64,000 nucleotides of DNA from Sarcophilus harrisii (GCF_902635505.1 NC_045426.1:673477087-673541086), one strand, 5' to 3'. Positions 47,426 through 60,060 are shown, counted from the stretch's first letter. Numbers and translations: made by a program. The notes: generated by a model from the sequence alone, not told the origin.

Positions 47426-48224
47426 GTGGTCTTTTAGCCAGGATAGACTGGAGGCATATCTGGGGAATCGCGATTCTGAAGAACAACTGACATTTGGGGA
47501 CTAAAAGCCTTGCACTGGCTTTTGTGGATGGCTTATGTACTAAGAGAGCTAAGTTGGCCCTGAGCTTTTGGGAGGTAAAAGATCTAGTTGGATTCTGAGA
47601 CTGATCCTCTGAGGCTCATCAGGAGAGACATTGTGATTCCCAATTGCTATTTATAACCAAGGGGGCTACGGACATGAGAAAAGGAATGGGAATGGGTTAG
47701 GGATGGCTTGGGGGGGGGATATTTCTGATATTTCCCAGCACTGTAGGGCACATGCTATGGCTTCTGGGTATCAATATCATTCTGGCCCATGTCTGTCTCA
47801 GGCTGGTATACCTACCTAGCCTTTTCAAGCTTGCAGAGGTCCTTCTGACCTTGACTTAATTTTGACACAGCCCAAAGCCGGATACAGACTGGGGAGAAAG
47901 AACATCTGTGGGTGTAGGGGTGGGGGTGGGGTGGTCTCTGGAGCACCCAGCCTCTGAAAGGCCCTGGGACAGTGTGTTCTAAAACAAAGGACAATGCATT
48001 TTGTTCAAAACTCTAGTTCCGATCCTCTCTGCAACCTGTGTGGTCTCCAGCAACTCAATGAATCTTTTTGGTCCTCGGTTCTTTCATTTATAAAATGAAA
48101 AAATCTGTCTTGAGTTCTTCCTCAGCTCTCAAAGCCATATTAAATAGGCATCTAAGTTTCTTCTCATATTTTCTTCATCTTAATGTAGATTGACTCAGTA
48201 AGGGGCTCAGGGGATAGTTTTCTC

Positions 48225-48480
48225 TTATTGCTAAAGCTAACATTTCTAATTAAACATTGACTAGTAATGGTGAGAGTGGACAACCTTGTTTCACCCTTGA
48301 TCTCATTGGGAATGCTTCTAGTTTATCTCCATTACATATGATGCTTGCTGATGGTTTTAAATAGATGCTACTGATCATTTAAAGGAAAACTCCATTTATT
48401 CCTATGCTCTCTAGTGTTTTGAATAGGAATGGGTGTTGGATTTTGTCAGATGCTTTTTCTGCATCAATTCAGGAGAAAGT
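48225..48480 (-). repeat. L1 ORF2 fragment (reverse transcriptase region)
   Basis: 'agagtggacaaccttgtttc', 'attgggaatgcttctagttt' and 'ttggattttgtcagatgctt' then 'tctgcatcaattcag' match the reverse complement of the L1 reverse-transcriptase region conserved from human to marsupial. The flanks are SINE pieces. Confidence 0.75.
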
Positions 48481-48484
48481 CAGG

Positions 48485-48815
48485 TGTGGACCTGGAGAGA
48501 AGATTTGACTTCAAATCTAGCTCTGACAATTACTAGCTGTGTATTTGAGGCAACACTGGATTCTTAATTTCTATTTTCTTCAGTTTCCTTCATAGTAAAA
48601 TGGAGATAATTATAGCACCCACTTCCCAGGGTTGTTATAAGGATCAAATCAGGTAAAATTTCTAAAGCACTTAGTACAATGCCTGGCATATCGTAATTAA
48701 TCTATAAGTACTCTATAAATCTTATTATTATTATTAGCACAGTGCCTGATACATTGTTGTTATTGCTCAGCCATCTTTCAGTTGTGTTCAACTCTTTGTG
48801 ACTCCCTTTGGAGTT
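48485..48815. repeat. MIR-type SINE and RTE-like SINE tail
   Basis: Sense MIR-type sequence at 48500-48735 ('gggttgttataaggatcaaa', 'caatgcctggcatatcgtaa'). Then a reversed RTE-like tail at 48752-48815 ('cagttgtgttcaactctttg', 'tgactccctttggagtt'). Confidence 0.6.
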
Positions 48816-49084
48816 TTAAGCTCTTAATAAATACTTTCTTTTCTTCTTCCCTCCCTTTCTCCTTCCTTTCTTTTCTTCCCTTCCCCCTGCTTCCTTCCTT
48901 TTTTTCTTCCTCCTTCCCCTCCAAAGTGAGTACCCTGAAAGCTACCACAGATTCAAGGAACTCTATGACTCAGCATCTATTCAAAACTACAATTCACATA
49001 TGTGTATATATATGTATCCCATGTATGTTTCTCTTATCAGACATACCAGAGAACATATTAATTCAAAATATCATATTGTAATTC

Positions 49085-50698
49085 TTTATGTGGAAGTTTC
49101 TAGATCTTGGGTTATCCTGATTGTGGCTCCTTGATATTTGAATTGTTTCTTTCTGGCTGCTTGCAGTAATTTCTCCTTGAATTGATAATTCTGGAATTTA
49201 GCTACTGTGTTCCTTGGAGTTTTCATTTTGAGATGTCTTTCAGAAGATAATTAATAGATTCTTTCAATGACTATTTTACCCTCTGATTCTAGGATATGCA
49301 GGCAGTTTTCCTTGATGATTTCTTAAAAGATGTTATCCAGGCTCCTTTTTTTTTCATTGTAGATTTCAGGTGGTTCAGTAATTCTTAGATTGTCGCTTTT
49401 GAATCTATTTTCCAGATCAATTGGTTTTTCCAATGAGGTATTTTGCATTTGCTTCTATTTTTTCATTTTTTAAAATTTTGTTTGGTTCTTGATGTCTCAT
49501 TGAGTCATTCACTTCCATTTCTCCAATTTTAATTTTTAGTGAATTATTTTCTTTAGTTAACTTTTTTTTTTTAACCTCTTTTTGCATTTGGCCAATTGCA
49601 CTTTTAAAGGAGTTGTTTTGTTCAGTGTATTTTTTTCCATTTTGTCAATTCTTTTTTTTAAGGAGTTGCTTTCTTTTTCCATTTCACCAAATTTATTTTA
49701 TTTTTTTGCTGAGGCAATTGGGTTAAGTGACTTGCCCAGAGTCACACAGCTAGGAAGTGTTAAGTGTCTGAGATCAGATTTGAACTCAGGTCCTCCTGAC
49801 TTCAAGGCTGGTGTCAAATTTTTTTTTTAAGAAATTATTTTATTTAGTGGATTTTTTTCCATTTTGCCAAATTTGTTTTTTAAGGAATTGTTTCTTCAGG
49901 CAAGTTGTTGGCTTTTTTCTCCAATTTATCATAACTCTCTTGCATAGTTCTCATTTTTTCTTCTTCTATCTTTCTTTTAAAATCTTTTTGAACTCTTCCA
50001 AGAGAGCCTTTCCATATCTCCCTTTAAGGTTTCATTTGAAGGCATTTTGCCTTTGTTGTCTTCTTCTGGGTTTGTGTGACATTCTCAGTCTCTATTATAG
50101 CTCTCTTTGGTCAGAGATCTTTTTGCATTTTTGCTCATTTGTAAAGATTGAGGTCTGTTCCTAAGGCACAGGAGAGATTGATTCAAGTTTCCTTTGCAAG
50201 GTGACAAAGACTTCTCTCTTACTGTGCTGGGACTGGTGGTGTGCTACAGGCTTTCCCACCGTGCTAAGTGAACCTAGCCCAGTCCTATCTGTTATTCTGG
50301 GGATTGAGGGTTCTCAATTTGCCTTCTGTAGTTGCTTTGGTGGTCTCACAGCTGGTCTGTTGATCCACTGTCCTTCTGAACCAGGACAATGTAGCCAATG
50401 CTGCTGTTTTTGGTTAAGAGCCTCCCACTAGATTCCTCGGTCAGAATCTCCAGTGCCTGGCCTCCCCCCTCCTCCCACTGGACCTCACCATACCATGTTC
50501 CTCCCTGCCCAATTGAGACAGATCTTTCCTGAAGTCTTTCCAAGATATTTTAGGCTGGAAAATTATTACATTCCGAATATTTGTGGGTTCTGTCACTCCA
50601 AAATCCATTCAGAGGCTTGATCTAGTGTTGATTCTGAGGAAAACTGGGGAGAGTTCAGGCAATGTCCTGTCTATTCTCTGACATCTTGGCTCCACCCC
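49085..50698 (-). repeat. L1 5' end (5' UTR and start of ORF1), reverse orientation
   Basis: On the minus strand the element starts near 50698 with 'ggggggtggagccaagatgt', which corresponds to the start of mammalian L1 elements (human begins with GGAGGAGCCAAGATGGC). The remainder, T-rich on the + strand, is ORF1-like A-rich sequence including coiled-coil repeats ('tttccaatgaggtattttgc', 'ttgagtcattcacttcc'). A reversed SINE interrupts it at about 49690-49815. No open ORF1 remains. Confidence 0.7.
49690..49815 (-). repeat. Marsupial tRNA-derived SINE inside L1
   Basis: 'gctgaggcaattgggttaag', 'tgacttgcccagagtcacac' and 'aactcaggtcctcctgactt' in reverse orientation. The L1 sequence continues on both sides. 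Confidence 0.85.
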
Positions 50699-51039
50699 CC
50701 TCCACTCAGAATACATTAATTCAAAGCAAAAGACATGTAACTTAAAAACTTAGCAAGATAAGTGACAAAGAAAATCCCCTCACACCCAGAGGGGCACATT
50801 ATCCCATCACTAGAGAGGGTACATACATGGCCAGGGAATCCCTGTGGAAGAGGGCACTTTCAAAGCCAAGGCAATTCATGCTCTTTAGGATTCTTTCCAG
50901 CTGAAACCTCCCTCTACCTCCAATGCTAGTACACAGCAAAGTACTGCTGCAGGTGTCTGCTGCCATGCATTTTCTCTCTTGCACTACTATTTGCTTACTC
51001 TTTCCTGAAATGCCATCTGCTGGTTCTCCACTCACTTGT

Positions 51040-51285
51040 TCTTGCTAGGTGGTTTAATGGAATAGAGCACCCAACTTCTTGCCATCAGAAAGATATGAAT
51101 TCAAATCTGGCCTCAGATACTTACTTAGCTGTATGATTTAGGGCAAGTCTCTTGACCTCAATCTGCCTCAGTTTTCTTATTTATAAAATGAGTTGGGAAA
51201 AAAAAAAAAAAGAAAAACCACTTCAGTATCTTTGTCAAGAAAACCCCAAATGGGATTATGAAGAATAGGTCACAACTGAAATGAA
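51040..51285 (+). repeat. SINE with RTE/BovB-like tail
   Basis: 'aattcaaatctggcctcaga', 'cctcagttttcttatttata', an internal A run, then 'ccacttcagtatctttgtca' and 'gaaaaccccaaatgggatta'. Confidence 0.8.
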
Positions 51286-51299
51286 TGTACAACAAAAAA

Positions 51300-52150
51300 A
51301 ACTCTGAATTTTGGCTGCAATATTACTGGAAGTTTTCATTAGGTGATGTGGATTTTTTCTTTCTAGTTTATCCTCAGCTGTTTAATTTAGCTGAAAAATC
51401 TGGGTAGTTTTCCTTTATAATTTCTTGAAATATATAAGGCTTAGGCTCTTTTTTGTTTATGGCTTTCATGTAGTCCAGTGATTCTTAAATTATCTCTCAT
51501 GCTTCTATTTTTCAGGTCGGTTGTTTTTCCTATCAGATATTTTATATTTTTTTCAGACTTCTAACTTTTTTCTTATTATTTCTTAACATCCCATGAAGTC
51601 ATTAACTTCCATTTAGCCAATTCTAATTTTCAAGGATTTATTTTCTTCAGTAAGATTTTGTACCTCTTTTTACCAAGTTATTAATAGTCTTCTCATGTAT
51701 TTCTTGCATAAGCTCTTATTTCTTTTCCCATTTTTTCTTTACTCCTCTAATTTGGTTTTTAAAATCTTTTTTATTTGTTTTTTCTTTGTCTAGCTTTTCT
51801 AAAAATTCTTGTTAGGCTTGTTTCTAATCTGCATTCTTCTTTGAGGTTTTCTTGTAGATATTTCCAAGTCATTATCTTCTTCAATATGTATGTCTTAAGC
51901 TTCTTCGGAGATTACATTTCTTAGCCCCTGCTCATAACCACCAGATGCACAGTATTCTTCTCTCACAGGATGAAGTCCCTGCATCTGGAATCTTATGATA
52001 AGATTCACCCTATGACCCATCCTGAGATTCAGGTCCTTCTCAAAATCTTCCAACAACTGCCCAGTGAGAAAGTAGCAGCCTAGATCTGTTTCTATTTTCC
52101 TAGATTTTTTTTCTCCTAACAATAAGAGTCTCCAACTCTCCCTAGTTAAT
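51300..52150 (-). repeat. Older L1 5'/ORF1-like fragment, reverse orientation
   Basis: Repeats the layout of the L1 copy at 49085-50000 ('gattcttaaattatctctca', 'catgaagtcattaacttcca', 'tttagccaattctaattttc') but is more diverged. No coding frame is retained. Confidence 0.55.
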
Positions 52151-52251
52151 CAACCACCTCACTGCCAAAAGCTGACAATTGTGCTTCATCAGTTTTCTGG
52201 AATTGTGATTCATCTTTGCATTGATAAGAGTTCTTAAGTCTTTTACAGTTT

Positions 52252-52375
52252 CTTCTCCTTTTCTCCTCCTCCTCTTCCTCTTCTTCTTCTTCTTCCTCCT
52301 TCTCTTCCTTCTTCTTCTGCTGCTGCTTCTCCTCCTCCTCCTCTTCCTCTTCCTCCTCCTTTCTTTTAAATAGCC
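52252..52375. repeat. Polypyrimidine (TTC/CTC)n tract
   Basis: About 120 bp of nearly pure C/T in triplets. Confidence 0.9.
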
Positions 52376-52435
52376 TCAGTCTAGTGATCTCTACCTATGG
52401 GACTGTATGAGTCACTAATTCTCAGACAAAAATGT

Positions 52436-52640
52436 TCTAATTTTTTTGCATCATGGACCCCTCTGGCAACCTGGTGCAGTCCATGAACACCTTCTCAGAT
52501 TCATGTTTTTAAATGCATAAAAATCAAATACAAGGGATTGCAAAGGAAATCTATTTCTACTGAAACACAGTTATTAGAGGATTTTTTAAAAACCCAATTC
52601 CATGAGCTCCAAATTAAGAACCTCAGTTCCCAGGGCACTT
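52436..52640 (+). mobile_element. Probable ancient hAT-type element
   Basis: 'catcatggacccctctggca', 'gcagtccatgaacaccttct', 'tgtttttaaatgcataaaaa' and a right end 'aaattaagaacctcagtt' resemble an old mammal-wide hAT-type element. The termini are eroded and the family is uncertain. Confidence 0.4.
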
Positions 52641-53429
52641 TGAGCTCTGATGTCCACTAGCCAGTGATACTCAATAATTTAATTATTGGTAATGAATCCC
52701 AGAGAACATCTTCCTTCCAAATGGGACTTTCATCACCTTAATTGACCGGGGCGGGGGTGGGACTAATGGTGGAATATGAGGCCTTCCTTTGATACCAACA
52801 TGGGCAAGCACCTGTGCTTCCTCTCAGAGAGTTGGCCCTTCTCATAGGCCCTTGGCCAAATGACGGGGCTGAGTCCCTTAGAGCTGGGGAACGTTTTAGG
52901 GCTTTTCTGCCACCAGGTGGCAGGACTGGACCAAAATACGAGGTCTGCCTCTTGGCTTGGTCAATGGTAAGACTCTAGGGGCCTTGAAGCAGCCCCTGCT
53001 TGTCACTGCCCATTGGGTCCTTAGAAATGGTTTACTCTAACCATTGGGTCCACTCCCCTTTTTAGATAAATGGAGGCACGGGGAAGGAAATTGTTTGGCC
53101 GAGGCCACCCAGAAGGTTAACTGGGGTCTAAGTCTTGGCCTGTCTATTCCCTATTACCAACCCCCCTCAACCCCCTGAGAATGAGGGAAGGCTTTTTCTG
53201 GGCTCCATTCCCAGGGTGGGAGGTACTCCTGGCTCCTGCCTTCCCCTAGCCCCTGTTTCTCAAGTCAGAAGACCAAGTGTGGGAAGCTGAGGTTCAGAGT
53301 GAGTGGTAGGGAATCCAGGGCAGGGTTGATGGAGGGTCATCCTTTGAAGGTCACTGTTGGCAGATTGAGGAACACTGAGTAGCCCAGGGCTCAGGGCCAG
53401 CTGGGGCCTCAGAGTAGCTCAGGTGGGAG

Positions 53430-53678
53430 CGTTCCCTCCCCCAGCATCTATCTGCCTCTGGCTTTGACTCCCATCAGCTGATCCAGGCGGGCTGAGCAGG
53501 CGGTGGCGTCTCCACCCCCCTACCCCCCTCTTGGCAGCCCCTGTTACAGGGCTGCAGCCCGAGCTAGAGCAGCCACTGTCTAGAGCTAGAGCCGGCACTG
53601 TCTACCGAGTCCTTTCAGTTTCTGCAGGCAGAAGTTGCTCTTAGCCTGGCCCCATCCCAGTCCCCAGGGGGAAGCCTG
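53430..53678 (+). promoter_or_regulatory. Possible promoter / 5' UTR of a second gene
   Basis: A repeat-free, GC-richer stretch with several CpGs ('ccaggcgggctgagcaggcg', 'gtggcgtctccaccccccta'), and a near-palindromic 'gagctagagc' pair ('ccgagctagagcagcc', 'ctagagctagagccgg'). No TATA box is obvious. It precedes a candidate first coding exon. The promoter role is inference. Confidence 0.3.
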
Positions 53679-53754
53679 ATGGCGGACTCTATGCTCAATC
53701 ACTCCTGGCCCTCTTTCTCAAAGCTGTGGATGAAGAGATGGACCTTCAAGAGAG
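53679..53754 (+). CDS. Candidate first coding exon of an unidentified gene
   Basis: From ATG (53679) the frame reads MADSMLNHSWPSFSKLWMK, then RWTFKR and one base, ending at AGAG then gtacgg, a good splice donor. The start has G at +4 but C at -3. The peptide is rich in Trp, Lys and Arg (KLWMKRWTFKR), not the composition of random low-complexity sequence. It carries no domain I recognise. The phase-1 end is compatible with the candidate exon at 62617. The gene could start elsewhere, or this may not be coding at all. Confidence 0.35.
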
Positions 53755-56700
53755 GTACGGGTTGGGGGAAAGGAGCCTGGTACTTGGGGCGTGAAGGAAC
53801 ACCCCATTAGTTTTGGTACAGACGCCAGCCTAGTACCCATGGATGGCAACGAGCATCTATTTGCTTGAATTGTGATTTCTTGTTCAGTGGGAACTTTGGG
53901 CTCCTTCATCTCTGGAAAAAGACATTGAGAAGGAAGAGCTCGGAATAGGCTAAGATCATTTGCCAAAGCCAGGCCAGGGTTGGTACACTTTCCTGGGTCC
54001 TTGTGCCCCCTTTGGACTTGGGTGGAAGAGGGGGATGGAAGGAAGAGCCCACAGAAGATCATCCACACTATGCATGTGTCCTTATCCCTGGCTTCCGGGG
54101 CAGACTAACTCCCATGTTGTAGTCTGAGGACCTCATCTGCTCTTTTGAGCTTGAGACCAAGCCCTAAGTCTCCCTAGGACTCTCTAGGCCTGTCCTAGTT
54201 GTGGCTGAGGTCGCAGCCTACTCACCCGTGAGGGAGGGTAGCAGAAAGGGTTGGATTTAAGCCAGAGGAACTGGTTTCAAATTCAGATCCTTGCTCAGAC
54301 TATTTGTGTTTCCTCCAACGAGCTCAGGGCCATATCTTTTTCATCTGTAAAATGAAGTCATCATACAAGGTCTTTTCCAACTCTACACCTATGATTCTAT
54401 GACTTGAGTCTGGCCAACCCCATTCCTCCCTCAGCGACACTGTCTTTTCTGGATTTCTTTTCAAGGGGTGGTGACTACTTTCCAGAATTATTCCTGGGAG
54501 CCTGATCCCAGATGTCATTTGGGCAAGTCACCGAGGTGGGGCAAGAGAGTGCAGTGGAGAGATCATTAGTCTGACTTACTGTGTGACCTTGTCAAATCTG
54601 TTTCCCATATGTAAAATAAAGCTATTGGGCTAGGTGACCTCTTGAAATTTATAAAATCATAGGTTTGGGAGCTAGAAGGAGCTCTAGAAATTATCTAACC
54701 CAACCTCTCTTAACTCTGACATCCTGTCTGTGAATCTTCAGGCACAGGACTTGAGCCCCTCCCCTGGTGGCTCAGCCAGAGCTTTCAAAGTATGTGCTCT
54801 GAACCCACATCCCGGGATGAGCTTTTCTGTCTCTGATTTGTACAAGACTTTCTATTCTAGCACAGAGGAAGTGTTTTATGAGATCTCCCCCCTCCCTGGC
54901 CAAACACTGACAGTATAAATCAGCAGGAGAAAATGAGGCACCTCTTTGGAGGTGTCCTTCGTCTGAGAGTCACATTATCAGGGAAAGGGCATAAGAAGGG
55001 GTTAAATACCTACTGTGTGCTGGACATTGTGGGGATCAGTTGGAGCAGGAGACAGAGGGCAGCACAGAAGGAGATAAGACAAGACAAGCGTTAGTTGTAA
55101 CAGGAGTGCGAATGGTCAGTGGGAATGGGACAGGATGGGATGAAGGGAGTTAGTGGCTGGTGGGAAGGGGGATGGGACAGGACAAGAACAAGGTCAGTCA
55201 GAATAAGGGTGAGAAGTCACTGAGGAAGGGTTTAGGCCAGGCCAGAAAGGGGTCAGTTAGAGATAGGTTAGGAAACCCAGGCTAAGGTAATGCAGAAATA
55301 AACAGAGCTTCCTGGCACATGTTTTCCTCCTTAGTAATGCATTCCTTCCCCCTGGAGCAGGTCAGTGACTAATGCTGAGTCCCCCTGCCCCCTCCCCTCC
55401 ACTTCCCGACAGCACCTTCCATCAGGCCCCAAGCCTGGCACGTCTGGTCCCGTCAGACCTTGCTGCGTTTACACCACCCATCCAGTCCTGTGCCCTTGTG
55501 TGAGAAGGAGAGAGGGAGGAGCAAGACTGATGTCACTCAAGGCTGTGACTTCATGGGCTTGCCAGTCCAGCAAAGTCTAAATGGTCGATCACCTAACGTG
55601 CTTCATTCTTTCACCTTAAGTTTGATCCCACAAGTAGGTCCCTGAGAGCCCTCACAAAAATACCTCAGAGAACAGAGCTGGAGTTGGAGACACACACTAG
55701 TGTCTCGGAGAGCATGGCTTTGTCTTTCTGGGCCTCAGTTTCCCTTTTTAGCAAAATGAAAAGGTGGTCCATGAGCCTTCTGCTTCAGTTGTGACAGGCA
55801 AAAAAGGAATCCCAGCACTTCCTCTTCCAGACCTGAGGAGCAGCTAATGGGGCAGAGGGTGACCAGACTAGTGATCAGAATGGATCTGGGAACTGGAATT
55901 GCATGAAGGTTGGAGATTAGATTTGGTGATAGATGGCGATGGAGTTGAGATTAGGAATAAGAGAGACTGGGGACACAGAATAGGGGACTAGGGTGGGCTA
56001 AGAAATGGAGATCAGAGATAAGATCAGAGATTTAGAGCCAGAAGGGAAGCTAGTAAATCCAACCTCATAAATTTATGGATTTATAAATTTATGGATGAGG
56101 AAACAGGGTTAAATGACTTGCCTTGGACCACACAGCTAGTACTTTGATTTGAACTCTGCTTTTCCTGACTCCAGCACTTTATCCACTGGGCCACCCAGCT
56201 CCTTCTTGAGAATGGGTTCTGGGGTATGGGAATGGTGATTGAGCTGACATCAAATGAGGTTAAGAATCGAGATGGAGATTGGGTTGAAGAATTAGAGATT
56301 GGGGTTAGAATGAGAATTGGATTGAGAATTGGGGAGTAGATAGGAAAAAATCAGAAAAGCATAGATTTTATTGGAACAGACCTTAGAAGTCATAGAATGT
56401 CATCCCCTCTCTTTACAGATGAGGAAACTGAGGCATAAAGAGGTTAAGTAACACATCTAATAAGTCTTTGAATTGGGAATTGAATCCATATCTTCCTGAT
56501 CCAAGTCCAGTACCCTATCAATTATATTGTGTTGATTAAAATGATGTGGAGATTTGGAAAAGGGATTAAGAATTAGAATGAATCTGACAAGGATGGAGTA
56601 GGTAGATTGAGGCAGGATTAAGAATGAAAATGGAGACTGCATTGGACACGTGGTAATGAGGATTGGGTTGGGATAGAGGTGGACAGAGATGGAATTGGGG

Positions 56701-57330
56701 ATAAGGATGGCTATAAACCAGGAGTAGGAATCAAGTATCACCATAGAGATATATCTTGCCCAGCTGCCCCCTTGATCCACAGCCCCCTTATTGTGTGCCT
56801 AGTGTCAAAGAGGAATTGGAAAAACCTTGACAATCCCCTCAGAGAGCATCTATTTCAGATATCTGTGTCCTTGATCCCATTTTGGCTTTGGGACTCAGCC
56901 TAGGACCAGGAAAAAAAAGAGGGAAATTTCCTGATACTACGAATATAGAACTATAATATTCTCTTTAAAATGTAATATTCTCTGTTGAGGTTTTCTTGAG
57001 GTCCCTGGAGGCAGCCTTCGTTTCAGTTCAGAGTAATCACCACATGAGTAGCCAGGGGTTAAAGTCCAAATCCTTGTCTCTTTCAAAGTTTTGTCTCCTT
57101 TCCTGGGGCCCAGTTAGCTTTCTTAGAGGCCTATCTCTCTCCTTAGTTCCGAGAGCTTGAGTTCCCACCTGCCTTTTCTGGCTTCTGAATCTCCCTGAAT
57201 CCAAAGGTTTGTTCTTCAGCCTCCAGCCACCACAAAGGTGGACGATGGAATGAATCCGTCTCAGCCTCCGGGGAGCTTCTAGTGTGCCTGTGTGTCTGGC
57301 CCTGAGAACTTCTAGCTTATATGCTCTACA
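53755..57330. other. Possible first intron of second gene; scattered SINE fragments
   Basis: Contains MIR-type or SINE pieces at about 54240-54420, 55690-55790, 56040-56205 ('gacttgccttggaccacaca') and 56370-56530 ('gatgaggaaactgaggcata'), and a short reversed L2 end near 55000 ('aaatacctactgtgtgctgg'). GAT/GGA-rich sequence fills 55860-56720. No exon is supported. Confidence 0.5.
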
Positions 57331-57332
57331 AT

Positions 57333-57538
57333 CCAGTGATTCTCAAAGTGTGGTGCAGTGAATCCTGGAGGGTCTCTGAAATCCTTTCAGAGGGTCTACA
57401 AATTCAAAATCAGTTTTTTTCTATTTATGATAAATATCTATTATATAATCCATATAAACAAAAACTCTTTAGATATATTTTCAATAGTTGTTAATACCGT
57501 AAAGATACTGAGAAAAAGAGTTTGAGAACCACTGCCTA
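57333..57538 (+). mobile_element. hAT-Charlie-like MITE
   Basis: Terminal inverted repeats 'cagtgattctcaaagtgtgg' (left) and 'tttgagaaccactg' (right), with an AT-rich interior ('gataaatatctattatataa'). This is the structure of the old Charlie-related MER elements of mammals. Confidence 0.75.
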
Positions 57539-57586
57539 CACTGACTATACTCCAATCATTATATCATTTAGAAACTTTTATTTGTT

Positions 57587-57800
57587 GTAGGATTAAATCA
57601 ATGCTAAACTAGATTTAACCATTGTCTCCTCAATTCCACTTAGTACCTTATTTCAAGTTCTGCCCCATAACTTCTCCTTGTAGGAGTAAATCAATCATAC
57701 TGAACCATGCTAAATTAGATAACTATTGTCTCTATCAATTCCACTGAATTAGTACCTTGTAAGAATCCTTTGTTTCAAGTTCAGATTCTGGCCTATAACA
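57587..57800. repeat. Diverged tandem duplication, about 90-120 bp unit
   Basis: Copy 1 (57587-57672) and copy 2 (57680-57800) share 'gtaggattaaatcaa' / 'gtaggagtaaatcaa', 'caattccacttagtacctt' / 'caattccactgaattagtac' and 'tttcaagttctg' / 'tttcaagttcag'. Copy 2 carries extra bases. Confidence 0.65.
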
Positions 57801-59799
57801 TAGAACCTTGTATCTTTTCATTAAATACTGTGTTCTAACCATTGACCAAACCCTAGGTTGAGTTAGCAGCGTGTTGCAAAGGATTGCTTTAATGAATAGA
57901 TAATGCTTTGTGGTATTCAGAGTCTGCTTTCTAAAGGACTTGGCCTTGTTTTTCTTCCCTGTTGTATTCAACCAGCCCTTCTCTAGCAACCAAGTGGATG
58001 ACTTCTGCCCTAATCAGTGATGGGCTTTTGGTGTTGCCTAATGTAGTCCCACGATGGGAGGAAAAGGACCGCAATGGCCTCCCCCCAGCTCATTCTCCCT
58101 ATGGCCCATTCTCCTTGCAGCCCATCTGATCCCCACCCCCCAGGCCTATCTACATTAGGGATTTAAAAGAAGCTCCCTCTCCAGGCCGGGGAATAGTTGT
58201 GTTAATCATAGCCATTTATGGTTTCCAGCAGCAAGTACACGCAGGGAGGTTAGGAAGGAAGCCTCCGTGGGGTGGCAAGGCTCCCTGGACTTTGGGAAGG
58301 AGTGGTAGGGTGAGGACATGGGTTTACGAAAGACAATGAGGATACGGGGGATATCTTTGTGAAGCTGAGGGAACAAAGTGGAGAACGGAGAAAACTCGGA
58401 GTCTGTTGTGGGGACAGTGGGGCAGGAATCAAAGTTAACTGGGTATCCAATAGTTGTGTTTTTTTTTTCTCTCCAGGCTCTGTCTCCCCACACACACATA
58501 CCCCCATATCCTTACTCATCCCACCCGGGAGAAATTCACTCCCAGAATTCTTGGCTTTAATAGTTCTCACTGATGCTAATTTGAAGCACCCTTTCCTCCT
58601 TCATTCGAGTTCAGGGAGTTCAGTCAAGAAAGATCACTGTGTCTCCTCCCACCATGGTTCTGCCAGTGACCCTCTGGAGTCTACTCAAAGAAGGAATTCT
58701 AATAGGAAATGTCATGCCCAGTATACCTTAGCCTTCGCATCATACTTTGGAAATAGCCATTATGGTAAAAGGAAGGAGACCTTGGCTCAAATACTGACTG
58801 TGTCACTAATCTGCTGTATGTTCTCTCCCTGCAAAGTGGAGATAATAATGCTGGCTCTGTCTACTTCCTACTTCCCCTTGATTTGGGGAGGATTAAAGGA
58901 GGAAATGTCTGTAAAGCAAATTGTAAACTCTGGAGCCGTGTTACACTGCAGACATTATGATGTTGTTAGCTAGGACGGCGCCTGCTGAAGAGGGGAGGCA
59001 GCAGCTGCTGATGGAGGCTTTGCTCATCTCTCCGGAGCTGACTGGGCTCAGGATTCTGGGGTACCATATATGGGGCTTAGGTTAACTGTGAAGTCTTAGG
59101 GATGAGTTCTGAATCCCTGTGTGGGATTTTCTGGGCTGGGCTGGCCAGGGACAGTGGCCTCTCTCCATGGTCCTGCCCTGGGGACATCCTGGCTCCTCCC
59201 TTTCCTTAAACTGCTGAATCCAGTCTCAAGTTCTGTCCCCTGCCTGAAATTTCTTTCTTTCCATTTTTCCTCTCCTTCCCCAAAGTTCGCCTCTCTTTTG
59301 TCTCAGTCTTCCCTCATTTTCCCTAGCTCCCATTCCACTTTGTCTTTTTCTTTGTCCCCCTCCTTCCTGAGAATATTTTCACTAGGATCAGAGATGACTG
59401 TAACTGGGGGAGAATAAAGGTTTCGGTTTGAATCCAGGATCAGGAGTAGCAATTCAGATGGAACTGAATTCGAGTTTGGAGACAAAGTAAAACTGATAAC
59501 CTCTATTCCTGCTCCCCAACTTGGAGATTTAAAAGCACAGATTTAACCTGGATCTCCTCCTCTGACCTCCATGACCACAGGATGCTGTGGATTCAAAGTG
59601 AGGGAGAATCCTAAAATCAATTAAAACCTGTGGAAGGATACCTCAGGTTAAAAAAAAAATTATCGGGAACCTGGGATCACTCCTATCTGAAGTTTTCTTT
59701 AATGAACTTTAATTAGTCCATAGCTCCCAAGAATAAACATTCTGGTACTGATTGGAACAAATTTGTCATCTAATTTCAACTAGATCCTCCTTATTATTT
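57801..59799. other. Mostly unique intergenic or intronic sequence
   Basis: Contains a MIR-type fragment at about 58760-58970 ('ctgcaaagtggagataataa'), and two matches to the CArG consensus: CCATTTATGG at 58212-58221 and CCATATATGG at 59064-59073. The longest ORF in the window (204 codons at 58359-58973) ends inside the MIR fragment and has no recognisable domain. Confidence 0.5.
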
Positions 59800-59916
59800 T
59801 ATTCCTTCCTGATTGATTATTTCGAACCTTCTTTCCTCAAACCCTCTCCTTTTCCTAACTCCCTCTCAGAAGAGGATCCCACCTGAAACTTATTAAAAAA
59901 AAAAAAGTAAATCCAG

Positions 59917-60060
59917 AAGGCAGCTGCGTGGTGCAGTAGATAGAGCACAGCCCTGAAGTCAGGAGGACCTGAGTTCAAATCTGATCTCACACTTAACACT
60001 TCCTAGTTGTGCAACCCTGGGCAAGTCATTTAACTCCAATTGCCTCAACAACAACAAAAC
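59917..60060 (+). repeat. Marsupial SINE with target duplication
   Basis: 'ggcagctgcgtggtgcagta', 'gtcaggaggacctgagttca' and 'actccaattgcctcaacaac'. The flanks share 'aaaagtaaatcc' (left about 59905-59916, right about 60063-60074), consistent with target duplication. Confidence 0.85.

Noticed and set aside
58359-58973. 204-codon open frame on the + strand, the longest ORF in the window
   Set aside because: It runs into a MIR-type SINE fragment, has no domain or codon pattern I recognise, and lacks any conserved motif. Length alone is not enough in a 64-kb vertebrate sequence.
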